Under the pieces are notes generated by a model. The model worked only from the letters and a program-made list of their open reading frames with translations. It did not search any database and was not told the origin of the DNA. Made by a program: the position numbers and the translations under genes. Positions 12,201-21,719 of a stretch of DNA of 64,000 bases are shown piece by piece (the first letter of the stretch is position 1; every line of letters begins with the position of its first letter). The DNA comes from Gordionus sp. m RMFG-2023. Taxonomy: Eukaryota; Nematomorpha; Gordioida; Chordodea; Parachordodidae. The stretch covers positions 58,877,561-58,941,560 of the forward strand of contig NC_088775.1 in the NCBI RefSeq assembly GCF_954871325.1. The letters run 5' to 3'.

Positions 12201-12785
12201 CTGATGTCCATATCAATCTTAAAAGAAATATAATGCTTGTTGCTCGGTCAAAAAATTGCAAAATATATTTTATAAAAAAAATGGGAATATGGTTATGTTA
12301 ATTTTTTATTAAATTTATAAATTAATTTTATTAATAATTTTGTAATTAAATTTTACTTTTATTAAGAAAAATAAATTAAAATAATTCACTATATAAAATT
12401 ATAAAAAATCATATTTTTATATATTATTTTACTTAGTATTTTTATAGATCTATTAATAGTAATTATATAAAATTGACTTTTGTCTTATGACTTATATATG
12501 GCTTATATTTCATTTTTTAAAATACATTTTTGGTATCACTTTTTTTATATATATTTATATATAAATCTTTTTAAAAAATATAAATTATAGTCAATAGTTT
12601 AAGTTTAAAAAATTATTAACTCTCATTATTTCTTTCATTATTGTTTAAGAATATATATGCATACATTTTTGAGAGACAGGGAGTTAAGAGGGGACTAGGG
12701 AACGTATTTTTTATTAGTTTAAAATGATATTTACGAAAAGTGATATATTTCTGAAGGGGGGGATTTCCCCTTGCCCCCCCCTAGC
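9259..12785 (-). mobile_element. hAT-1 element inserted in Gypsy integrase
   Basis: The element is bounded by the direct repeat TGATAAAG (9251-9258 and 12786-12793), the 8-bp duplication expected of hAT. Imperfect inverted ends read TAGGAGAAGCCAGG on the left and TAGGGGGGGCAAGG on the right. The interrupted host sequence, a Gypsy integrase, reads on across the two flanks, so the insertion is younger than that fossil. It carries one hAT transposase gene on the minus strand. Length is 3.5 kb. Confidence 0.8.
9487..12211 (-). pseudogene. hAT transposase with TTF-type zinc finger (ZMYM/DUF4371-like)
   Basis: A probable start (MDIRNYLLKNVNEKV) lies at 12211. Downstream in order come a TTF-type zinc finger (WLAYS.. 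and GAYCKYCVLFG, near 11440-11490), MALRGHRDSG (near 11090), ATDES-like and LCARYLY-like remnants (10700-10850), a W-rich block (MCLTRWILRHESV, near 10300), IPRIV.RQ.HR (near 9950), and the hAT dimerisation region (ITTCTNERTFSNLRRLKTYLR, 9610-9680). Short GT-AG introns are likely in the N-terminal part (for example near 12125-12165). Several stops and frameshifts break it between 9720 and 10800, and the DDE catalytic residues cannot all be placed. It is the only gene of the hAT-1 element. Confidence 0.85.
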
Positions 12786-13030
12786 TGATAAAGTGCTTGT
12801 GTGGAATAATCTCGGGCTGACAGGAAAGGAGGGAAAATTTTGCAGCCTTGGATAGGTCCTTATACAATTGTTAAAATTGTTAATAGTAAATTTATTATTC
12901 TTTAACAAAATATTTATACATATTTAGGCAATGTAGAATTATCCTCTTCAATAGGAAAAATTTTACATATTAAGGCTAATATAAGTAATTTAAAGCACTA
13001 TATAGAGGATAACAAAGGTATTATTTATTA
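12786..13030 (+). pseudogene. Gypsy-type integrase remnant (C-terminal part)
   Basis: Right of the hAT-1 target duplication the retroelement resumes with DKVLVWNNLG, FCSPWIGPYTIVKIV and ISNLKHYIE, the C-terminal domain typical of Gypsy integrases (the GPY/F-like module). Its join to the part left of 9258 is what shows the hAT insertion. Fossil, broken. Confidence 0.75.
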
Positions 13031-13582
13031 AATAATGAATATAACTTTTTTTAATGGTAAAGATACAGTCAAAATAATTGCACATTGTGAAACTATAGAG
13101 GGTGTTCAAGATTAAGGTAATATCAGTTTATTCATAAAATAATATTGAACAAATAATTAAGTTTGTAGGCTTCTTAAAACTATAGTTGGAGAAGGATAAG
13201 GTAAACAAATGCATTTGGGAAAAAGGAAAATATATTTTTAATTATTATATTTTCATTAGAAGAAACACTATTTGAAGAAATGTCCTGTGGAATAAAAGTT
13301 TCAGGAGAAAGTTTTATTTTTTAAAAATTGGAAAAATTTTATTTTTGATAAATCTAAAATTCTAGGGTTGGAAATTAGAAAGGAGGATACTAAAATAAAA
13401 CGTGTCAAGAGAAAGGGTATAATATATAAAATTATTTAATATATTTTTTTGGATATAGATACTTTTGGTGAAGATCCAATAATAGCTTTTAAAAGTGTGA
13501 GAGAGGAAGGATATATAGGTGTACAAGATCAGGGTAGTAATATTTTTTAAAAATATGTTATTATTTAATTATCAAATTTAGA
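13031..13582 (+). other. degenerate coding remnant between integrase and OTU domain
   Basis: Short open stretches in changing frames are separated by AT-rich segments that look like 40-50-nt introns. The motif EGVQD-like / GVQDQG occurs twice (near 13110 and 13525). No domain is recognised. From position it probably belongs to the same fossil polyprotein as the integrase and OTU-like parts. Confidence 0.35.
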
Positions 13583-14167
13583 TGACAAAATTATTGTGGA
13601 AGCAATAATACCAAAGAAAATTGGTGAACTTTTTCTGCCCACAACAAGGAACTGGATGGTATATCACTCTAAACGGTTCAATTTCAAAGTAATTGTACGT
13701 TATCCCAAGATAAAATGTGGTATATTAAAAGAGATTTTCACAACCGATCATATTGTGGGTGATGGGAACTGTTTTTTAGGTTAGTATCTATATATAATAT
13801 TTAATTATTTACCATTTTTATAGGTGTATTAGTCAAGAGATATCAAATAGCCAGGAAAATTATAATTACCTAGGGAGGAATGCGTTCTTTTTATGAGGAG
13901 CGAAGATTTCAAATGGGAAAATTTATAGGATATCCTGTAGAGGAATACCTAGTTAACAAAAATGTTATGGGAATCAATGTCTGGGCAACAAAGGTAGAAA
14001 TATTATATATGGGCACATTGTTACTAACAAATATATTAATCTATACCCAATATAAGTGGGCTTATTATTCGCCCATGAAATTTTTTAATAATATTAAAAT
14101 ATTTAAAGAAAATATTTATTTATGCAATGTAAATAACAATCATTTTGTTAGAATTATATCAATGTGA
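13583..14167 (+). pseudogene. OTU-like cysteine protease domain remnant
   Basis: The region contains VGDGNCFLG (the OTU D-G-N-C nucleophile box), then EYLVNKNVMG, WATKVEI, LLTNILIY and IYLCNVNNNHFVRI, whose N-H-F matches the catalytic-histidine box near the end of OTU domains. Order and spacing fit an OTU-family deubiquitinase-like fold, with a GT-AG gap of about 45 nt near 13780-13824. It follows a Gypsy integrase C-terminus in the same orientation. OTU domains are known as passengers of some retroelements and of some MULE transposons, so the origin is open; I favour a retroelement because of the neighbour. Fossil; broken. Confidence 0.7.
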
Positions 14168-14199
14168 TTATCTATTCTAATATTTTTATTCCATTATAT

Positions 14200-14760
14200 T
14201 TATTGCAATTTAGTTAAAAGATGATAATCGGTAAGTATCTTTTTGTTAAATGTTATTGTACTCTATATTTTTATTAGTTATTTTTATAAAAAGTACAATA
14301 GTTTGAAATCCTTTTTATAAGTTGAATTCTATTCAATTGCAAATTTAAATTATATTTATTGCATTTTATATTTATTGCAATTTAGTTGAAAGATGATAAT
14401 TGGTAAGTATATTTTTGTTAAATGTTATTGTACTTTATAAAAAGTACAATAGTTTGACATCCTTTTTATAAGTTGAATTCTATTCAATTGCAAATTTAAA
14501 TTATATTTATTGCATTTTATATTTTTTAATACTTCATCTTTTTCTTAAATGTTATTTAATTGCGAATTTATACAATATATTTATTGCATTTTATATTTTT
14601 TATTAATAGTTATTTTTATAAAAATAACAATAGTTAGCCATCTTTTTGATGAGTTAAGTCCTATTCAATGACTAATTTATATTATATAGCTTTTTATATT
14701 TTTTATTAATGGATATTTTTATAAAAAGTCGATATTGAATCATTTGATGAATGATATGTA
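14200..14760. repeat. tandem duplication, about 180-bp unit
   Basis: The block containing GCAATTTAGTT.AAAGATGATAAT, GGTAAGTAT, AAAAAGTACAATAGTTTGA and AAGTTGAATTCTATTCAATTG is present at about 14208-14340 and 14383-14500. Shorter, more diverged versions lie near 14540 and 14620-14700. No coding content. Confidence 0.7.
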
Positions 14761-14989
14761 ATGTTTAAATATGAATACATTTAACATACCATGTGTATAT
14801 AGATTTCGATCATACTTTTTTAAAATTAAGCTATGACCTTTTCGACGTTAAATTATTTATAGGTATTAAAATTTAGATGTTAATATAACTAAATATCAGA
14901 AATTAAAATATTATCTATCTCATAAATTTCAATATTAGAAAATTTTAATTATTTATCACTCATAAGCGTCAATATGCTAAACATATAAA

Positions 14990-15490
14990 CTTTAAGCATC
15001 ACCTGTCAGTCATAAGTGTTAGCATTGCAATATATAAACTTTTAACATTGCACGTAAGTCATAAATGTCAGTATTACTAAATAATAGAAACTTTTAAACA
15101 TTACATGTCTATATTACTAAATAATAGAAATTTTTAACATTACATGTCAGTCATAAATGTCAGTATTACGAAATAATAAAAACTTTTAACATTACATGTC
15201 AGTCATAAATTTCAGTATTACTAAATAATAGAAACTTTTAACATTACATGTCAGTCATAAATGTCAGTATTAATAATAGAAACTTTTAACATTACATGTC
15301 AGTCATAAATGTCAGTATTACTAAATAGTAGAAACTTTTAACAGTACATGTCAGTATTATTAATTTTTAACGTCAATCATAAATGTCAGTATTACTAAAG
15401 GGGGTTAATTTAAATTTAAGTTAAAATATCACACTAATTTAAAATATCATTATAACGTCAATCATAACTGTCAGTATTACTAAAGGGAGT
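14990..15490. repeat. tandem repeat, about 50-56-bp unit
   Basis: The unit reads roughly ACATGTCAGTCATAAATGTC followed by AGTATTACTAAATAATAGAA and ACTTTTAACATT. It recurs about six to eight times between 15040 and 15400 with deletions in some units. Two longer copies ending in GGGAGTTAATTTAAATTTAA-type sequence close the array at 15395-15510. No coding content. Confidence 0.85.
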
Positions 15491-15510
15491 TAATTTAAAT
15501 TTAAATTAAA

Positions 15511-15868
15511 ATATCACGTTACACCCGGGCCGGGATTTTGAATTGACTTAATTATCCGCCTATTATTTTTTATAATTAGTTAATATAAATACAAATTCGG
15601 TAACTATTTTTCAAAATAAAATAACATCTTGATTTATTAAAATATATTAATTTATAAAAAAGAATGTAAACAAGATAAAATTTTATAAAAAAAACAAACG
15701 ATTTTAATTTTGCAATGTAAAAAATATATTTTATGCGAATGTCCCGTAAAACATCCGCAATTGGAAATCTACCTTGCGTGTGTGTATAACTTTATAATGA
15801 TAGGCGCTTAATTATCACGTATCACGTTTAAATATATAAGGTAATATTGTACTCATTTCAATGATAAT
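15511..15868 (+). repeat. probable 5' part of a hAT-2 copy, upstream of Gypsy-2
   Basis: The string CCGCAATTGGAAATCTACC near 15757 resembles the subterminal ACCGCAATTGGAAATCTCCC seen on the minus strand of the hAT-2 copy at about 27440. The rest of a plus-strand hAT-2 copy resumes at 24604 on the other side of Gypsy-2. Much of 15511-15740 is AT-rich without recognisable content. The direct repeat ATAAT at 15864-15868 is the left target duplication of Gypsy-2. Confidence 0.45.
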
Positions 15869-16272
15869 TGTTATATTTAGTGCTTTATCGTTTATTTTTA
15901 TTGTATACTTTTTTTTATATAATCTTTATTATCTTTTGATTACGCGGAATAATATGGCTTTGTAACATCGGCGTGTTTTTTTTTGGCTTTGAATTGCAAG
16001 ACTCAGGATGAGTCCTATTATTTTATTTTAGAAAATTATTTTGTTATTTATTTAATTATAAGGTATAAAAAGGCCGAGTTTTAGGCAAAATATGTTAATT
16101 TCTTTAATTTTTTCAAATTTAATAAAAAGTTTATTTTACCTTTGCGTCTTTTAAATTGACTTAGAAAAAAGAAAAAATCTTAATTTTTTTTCTCTTGGGA
16201 AATCAAGTACTGTGAGGAACTTATAGGTCATTTTAGTCAACGGATTTTATTCCCCGGTTCGGCACAACGTCA
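15869..16272 (+). repeat. Gypsy-2 5' LTR
   Basis: 404 bp from TGTTATATTTAGTGC to GCACAACGTCA. It contains a TATAAAAAGG box near 16064 that could serve as the LTR promoter. It is matched by the 3' LTR with only scattered differences. Confidence 0.92.
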
Positions 16273-16295
16273 ATAGTTGGTGCCGTAACCGAAAA
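16273..16295 (+). promoter_or_regulatory. Gypsy-2 primer-binding-site region
   Basis: TTGGTGCCGTAACCG follows the 5' LTR end by two to three bases. TGG right after an LTR is the usual start of a tRNA primer-binding site. I cannot assign the tRNA without a search. Confidence 0.6.
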
Positions 16296-16889
16296 ATAAA
16301 AAGGTAAAAATTTTATTTTTATATTTATATTTTTTTAGGTTAATAAAAAAAGGAAAAGGGATTACTTAACGTTGGTTAAGGGCACAGTGGTTTTACTGTG
16401 TTATTAAATTTGATTTTTTTAAAGTCACAGAGGTTCTGTGGAATTTTTTTTTGTGGGAAAATTCGGTGGACTACCGTGGTTGTTGTTGAAATCACAGGGG
16501 TTCTGTGGAATATTTTTTTTTAGGGGGAAAATTCGGTAGAGTACCGTTGTTATTAACGGTGATAGGAAAAATTGTAAAGGGGGGTACAGTTGATTTTGAA
16601 AGTGGTATGTACTGTTGTGTTGTCTCGGTATTAATTTTATTAATTGTATCCTATTGTTTAACTCTTCAGGTAGTTAAGATTTTTTTAGTTAAGTTAATTA
16701 TTAACTTTTTGTAGTTAATATTTTGAGATACATATTTTATTCTGTTAGAATATTTAGTATAAATTAATTAATTAGAGATATTTTTGTCCTTTAATCATTT
16801 TATTAATAATATTTTTATGATATAAATGAAAGGTTTTAAATTAACTAAATATGTAGAAGTACAGTATAATATACTGGGAAATAGTAATT
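16296..16889 (+). other. Gypsy-2 leader with tandem repeat
   Basis: No domain is readable before gag. A unit of about 70-75 bp (TCACAG.GGTTCTGTGGAAT ... GGGAAAATTCGGT.GA.TACCGT) is present twice between 16422 and 16555. A weaker CACAGTGGTTTTACTGTG hairpin lies before it. These could be packaging or translation-control structures; that is inference. Confidence 0.5.
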
Positions 16890-17600
16890 TTGTTGATTTG
16901 GTTGGGAAGTTTGTATTTTGGCAGGGGAGAACGCCGGAATAGGAGTATTAAAATACGAGGGCAAACGTTGTTGATAGAAGTGCACAACGGGGAAGAAGAT
17001 AGGTATGGAAGAGTTATGTGGTTGTCGATGCAAGAAATGTTGCAAGGATGGGCAAGTAATGAGGATTTGAAAGGGAGTAGGGAAGGAAAAGAAAGTGGAG
17101 ATAGAAGAATTGAGATTTATAGAGGTTGTGGAGGTTTGACAAGGTCGTTTAGGACGGAAGGGCAGAGAAATATGGATATTGAATGTTATAAATGTGGTAT
17201 AAAAGGGCATATAGCCAGTAATTGTCGGGACATTAAATGTTTTAAGTGTGGCCAGGGTGGCCACATTTCGACGTTTTGTCCCAATAAGCAAGACAGATTG
17301 AAATGCGCTGGATGTGGTAAATTTGGCCATCGGAAAGAGAATTGTAATGTAGGAAATGTCAATACGAGAGGAGGGTTCCCGCAGAGGGGAGAAGTATCGG
17401 GCGCCATTAATGTGAGGATGGCAGAAATTGAAAACGAAGGCAGAGGAGCAACGACTCTGAGGGTAGTTAAAGAGAGCGGAATTGTATGTTTTAAATGCCG
17501 GCAGGAGGGGAATTGGGCGAGGGATTGTGAAATGGACTGTATGATGGCAAGGCAAAGAGAATGCCGGCCTGGAGAGGGAAACGGAATGAGGGGAGTTTGA
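16890..17600 (+). pseudogene. Gypsy-2 gag / nucleocapsid with four zinc knuckles
   Basis: The region carries knuckles of the C-x2-C-x4-H-x4-C type: CYKCGIKGHIASNC, CFKCGQGGHISTFC and CAGCGKFGHRKENC. A fourth, variant one reads CFKCRQEGNWARDC, with Asn where His is expected. The last is separated from the first three by about 60 residues. The N-terminal capsid-like part is short. Knuckles bind RNA in the nucleocapsid of the family. Part of a fossil element. Confidence 0.82.
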
Positions 17601-17633
17601 GGACAAGGAAAAGCAAAGGAGATATGCGGGGGG

Positions 17634-17865
17634 TTGCAAGGAGAGAGAGAAGGGAGTTTAATGTATGATCACTGTCCGAGGGTATGGTTTAATTTATATG
17701 GAAAGGTGGTATCAATGTTGTTTGATACGGGAGCGACTATATCCGTGATGGGGTATGAGGAATATCGCAGATTATGGCCGAGGGGAGTTATAAGCAAAGA
17801 GGAAATTTGTGTAAGACAATTTGATGGTTCGGAAATAACGGTCAGGGGCCGGGTAAAGATCGGGG
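17634..17865 (+). pseudogene. Gypsy-2 aspartic protease, first part
   Basis: The retropepsin signature LFDTGATISVMG is preceded by a short hydrophobic strand (VWFNLYGKVVSM). The region is interrupted on its right by the MITE that starts at 17866. The second half of the fold, with LGWDWI (near 18735), lies beyond the insertion. Confidence 0.8.
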
Positions 17866-18655
17866 CAGTGATGTAGCTACGGGGGTGGTTTTCGGGTTTG
17901 GACCCCTCCCAGAGCAAATTTTTTTTTAGATTATACGTTCAAAAGACTTAAAAGTGACTTTGTATCAAATAAATACCATTAATATTTATATTTTTCTGGT
18001 TTTGATGTTTGTTGTTGTATTAGGAAAATTATCTAAATTTAAATTAACTTTGGAATTGTAACTTTTAAAATTGTATAAATTATCACTGTGGGATATTAAA
18101 GATAAAAGGTTATAAAATTTGAACATTAACTTTAAATTATATTGTGATTATGACTTTAGGTTGTTTAAGTTTAATTTATTTTTATAGATATATATAGTCG
18201 TGTTTTTTGTTAATATTAGAGTTAGTTGTAATATTATGTAATAAAATAAATATTAAATAAAATACGTTACTCGTTTTCAAGTTGTAAATTTATCGAAACA
18301 AATGTCTTAAAATATATAAAAATTCACTTAAATAATAATTGCCTTCCGTATAATTTATTATTTGTGAAAGGATATTATATTACTATTGAATTTATTCTGG
18401 GTAGTATTATTATAAAGTCATTGAGAATAATCTACTAAATTATAATAACATTATCTACTAAATTATAATAACATTATTCATGCATTTAAAAATATTTATA
18501 TATATTGTCGAAGATGTGGTTATGATTTTTAAGATAACCCCGGGCGAAGGTCGGGCAAAAGGGCCGAAGGCCCGTTAAAGGGGGTCTGGGAGCGAAGCCC
18601 CCAGGATTTTATATGTATGGACCCCCTCTAAGGAAAATTCCTATCTACGCCACTG
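17866..18655. mobile_element. 790-bp hAT-type MITE inside Gypsy-2
   Basis: Inverted ends CAGTGATGTAG and CTACGCCACTG (CAGTGGCGTAG-type hAT ends) are flanked by the 8-bp direct repeat GATCGGGG (17858-17865 and 18656-18663). The interior is AT-rich and non-coding, with a GGCCGAAGGCC palindrome and GGGGGTCTGGGAGCGAAGCC near the right end. With no transposase it must be non-autonomous. The insertion is younger than Gypsy-2. Confidence 0.92.
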
Positions 18656-18663
18656 GATCGGGG

Positions 18664-19870
18664 ATTTGTATACGGGGGAGCTACAAGTGCTGGATTTGTG
18701 GATAATGGATAGGAGGGTAGAAACAGTGTTGGGATGGGATTGGATCAAGAGAGTTGGTCCGGCTTATGATTTTTGGGGAGTATTTGCGAAATGGTGTGTG
18801 TTTGTCCCCATAGATAGCGAGAATAGAGAAGTAATCATAAAAACAGTCATGGATGAATGGGAGGAAATAGAGCCGGAGGGTATGGCGGAGTGGAGAGAAG
18901 GAAGGGATAACATCGAAATGGATGATGGCGATTCTCTGTATTGGGGTGAACGTGAGGGAATTACAGTGAAAGATAGTATAGACGCGGTGAGAGAATATCA
19001 TATGTTGGGGGAAATGGAAGGAGGGAGGTTGACGATGAGGGAGGAGGAAGTGATACAACCTGTTCGAGGTGTAGGGAATGGGGAATTACCGTGCGAAGAG
19101 ATAAAGGAGCAAGTGGATAAGGGAAGAGGACCGGAAAGGTTGGAGAAGGAATTGAAATGTCTGCAGAAGGAAGTAGAGCGGTTGACCAGGGAGTATAAGG
19201 AAATTTTTAATGAGGAGTTGGGTTGTTTAAGAGATTATGAGGTGGAAATACGGATGAAGAATGGATGTGTTCCAAAATTTTGTGCGATTCGGCGAGTACC
19301 TTTTGAATGGAGGCAAGAGGTAGAGAGAGAGTTGGATCGTTGGGTAAAAGAGGGAATAGTGGGCCCGGTTGAGTACAGTGAGTGAGCGACGCCTTTGGTA
19401 CTTTTAAAAAGGCCAATGGGAGTTTGCGTTTATGTGCAGATTTTCGGGTAACGGTGAATCCATGGGTGGTGGAGGTGAAATATCCGTTACCCAGGATTGA
19501 GGAAATATTGGCTAGTTTGAAAGGGGGGAAATATTTTTCGAAAGTGGATTTTTCGAACGCATATTTGCAGTTGCGGGTACGGAAGGAGATGCAAAAATTG
19601 TTAACGATAACTACTCCGAAGAGATTGTTTGCCTTTAGAAGGTTGCCGTTCGGGTTGAGCGTTTCAGCGCCCATATTTCAGCGGACTATGGCGGCCGTGT
19701 TTCAGGGTTTGGAGGGGGTATTTTATTACATGGATGATGTGTTAATAACAGGGGTAACGCCGGAGCAGCACAATAGAAGGCTGGAAGAGGTGTTTCAGAG
19801 GATACGAGAGAAGGGGTTGCGTGCAAGTAGAGAGAAAAGTATATTTTGGATTTGGGGCATCGAATAAATG
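18664..19870 (+). pseudogene. Gypsy-2 protease end, linker and reverse transcriptase
   Basis: After the MITE come LGWDWI (the second protease strand-loop), an acidic charged linker (about 18800-19200) and the RT blocks: RRVPFEWR, LCADFR, YPLPRIEEIL, FSKVDFSNAYLQL, FAFRRLPFGL and FYYMDDVLITG, with catalytic Y-M-D-D near 19730. This is a standard Ty3/Gypsy RT. Fossil element part. Confidence 0.88.
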
Positions 19871-19887
19871 GAGTGGGGTAACTGCCG

Positions 19888-20560
19888 TTGGATAAAAATC
19901 TTGTGGGAATTGGAAGTATGGTAAGGCCTCGATGTAAGGCGGAGGTACAGTCCTTTGTAGGGATGGTAAATTACTATCATCGGTTTGTTGAAAATTTCGC
20001 CGAAATAGCAGCTCCGTTGTACAAATTATTAAAAACGGTGGTAAAGTTTAAGTGGGGCGATAAACAGGAGGCCGCGTTTGAGGGTCTGAAAAGGAAAATT
20101 GGAAAGGAGCCAATTTTGGTATGTTTTAACAACGAGATGGAGGTGATTCTCGCGGTAGATGCGTCCAGTAAAGGCGTAGGAGGGGTGTTATTACATGAGA
20201 TAGATGGGGTAGAGAAGCCAGTGTTATTTTTCTCCAGAGTGTTTCGGGATGTGGAAACGAGATATTCCGTCATAGAACAGGAGGCTTTGGCAGTGATTTT
20301 TGGGCTGACCAAGTGCAGGGAGTATTTAATTGGGAGGAGGTTTGTGGTATATACGGATCACAAACCTTTGATACATTTGTTCAAAAAGGATAACAAGGAG
20401 CTGATGATGTCTCCGCGGTTGCAGCGATGGTTATTATTGGTGGGTAGCTTTGATTTAGCGTTGAAGTATAGAAGGGGACGAGGAAACTACTTGCCGGACA
20501 TTATGTCGAGATGTGAGGCAGGTGAGAAGGTCGAGGACAACAGTGAAATGGTGGAGGAAC
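19888..20560 (+). pseudogene. Gypsy-2 RT connection and RNase H
   Basis: FVGMVNYYHRF begins the connection region. RNase H blocks are LAVDASSKGVGGVLLHE, VIEQEALAVIFG and YTDHKPLIHLF, followed by LQRWLLLVGSFDL and LPDIMSR. Catalytic acidic residues of the D-E-D-D type are visible in these blocks. Confidence 0.88.
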
Positions 20561-20779
20561 AAAGGGAGATAGCTATGGTAAGGGCGATGTCGAGAATTTT
20601 AAAAGGTGGTCCCGTGAACTGGGAGGAAATTCGGGCCTCAACATTGAAAGACAGAGATCTGTGTCGAGTAAAGGAATGTATAATGGGGCGTAGGCCATGG
20701 CGAGAGGGAGATAAAAGATACCAGAATGTAGGAAAAGAATTAACCGTATTGGATGATTGTGTAGTACGGGGAAGTAGAG

Positions 20780-21715
20780 CGGTTGTACCTAGCAAGCTGA
20801 GAGAAGCGGTAATGGCAATGTTGCATGCGGGGCATCAGGGAGTAGAACGGATGAAACAATGGGGTCGCGAATATGTATGGTGGCCGGGAATGAATGAAAA
20901 AATAGAAAAGCTGGCTAAACAATGTGTAGTTTGTAATACCTGGGCCAGTATGCCTGCGAGGGATAAAAAGAGTACATGGCCGAAAGCTTCGGGTCTTTGG
21001 GAGAGGGTGCACGTTGACTTCTTCGAGTTTGACCGGAAAGAGTATTTCTTGGTAGTAGATGCATACTCCAAGTGGATAGAATTTGAAGTTGTAGGGAGAT
21101 TAACAACAAAATTTGTGGTCAGGAAGTTGAAAAATTTATGGGCGAAGTTTGGAGTGGCCAAAGTAATCGTGTCCGATGGAGGTCCGGCCTTTAGTAGTGA
21201 AGGGTTTGGGAGGTTTTGTGTGAAAAGTGGGGCGGAACATGTGCTGGCGCCGCCTTACCATCCAAGCTCGAATGGTCAGGCGGAGCGGATGGTGGGAATT
21301 GTAAAGAGTTGGTTGAGGAACCAAATTTCTAGGAAGTGAGGTATGGGTATCGGTAGCTTATTATAATAATAGCAGGAAAGGGACGGAGTTGTCGCCGTCT
21401 GAGAAATTTTTGGGTCGGAGAACGCGAATTGGTTTGGATGCATTGAAACCAGGGAAAGAGAAGGAAATGGAGAGGATTGAACAGGAAAATGATGGAAAAT
21501 TTGAAATAGGTCACACAGTGTGGGCCAGGTTATATGGGAGTGAAAGGAAATGGGAATCGGGAGTGGTGGTCGAAAAAATGGGTAGAATGCTGTGCCGTAT
21601 AAAGTTCCTGGATGGAAGAATAGCGGTCCGACATGCTGACCAACTGAGGAAGGGAATCGAACCAGGGCAGCTGAAACCCGGAGAAGTCGAGCCGGGGAGG
21701 CTGGAGTCCTAGGGA
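20780..21715 (+). pseudogene. Gypsy-2 integrase with C-terminal domain
   Basis: The HHCC zinc-binding domain is visible (HAGHQGVERM ... CVVCN, 20825-20940). The DDE core has VHVDFFEF, VSDGGPAFSS and SSNGQAERMVG, supplying D, D and E. The C-terminal part (about 21500-21715) has VWARLYG, WESGVVV and IKFLDGRIAVRHADQL, the beta-rich module typical of Gypsy integrases, and ends in a Glu/Pro/Gly-rich tail. Fossil element part. Confidence 0.9.
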
Positions 21716-21719
21716 CAAG

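Noticed and set aside
16845-17639. 264-codon minus-strand frame opposite the Gypsy-2 gag
   Set aside because: Antisense shadow of the knuckle-rich coding strand; Ser/Pro/His-rich by composition, no domain. The same holds for the minus-strand frames between 18681 and 21749.
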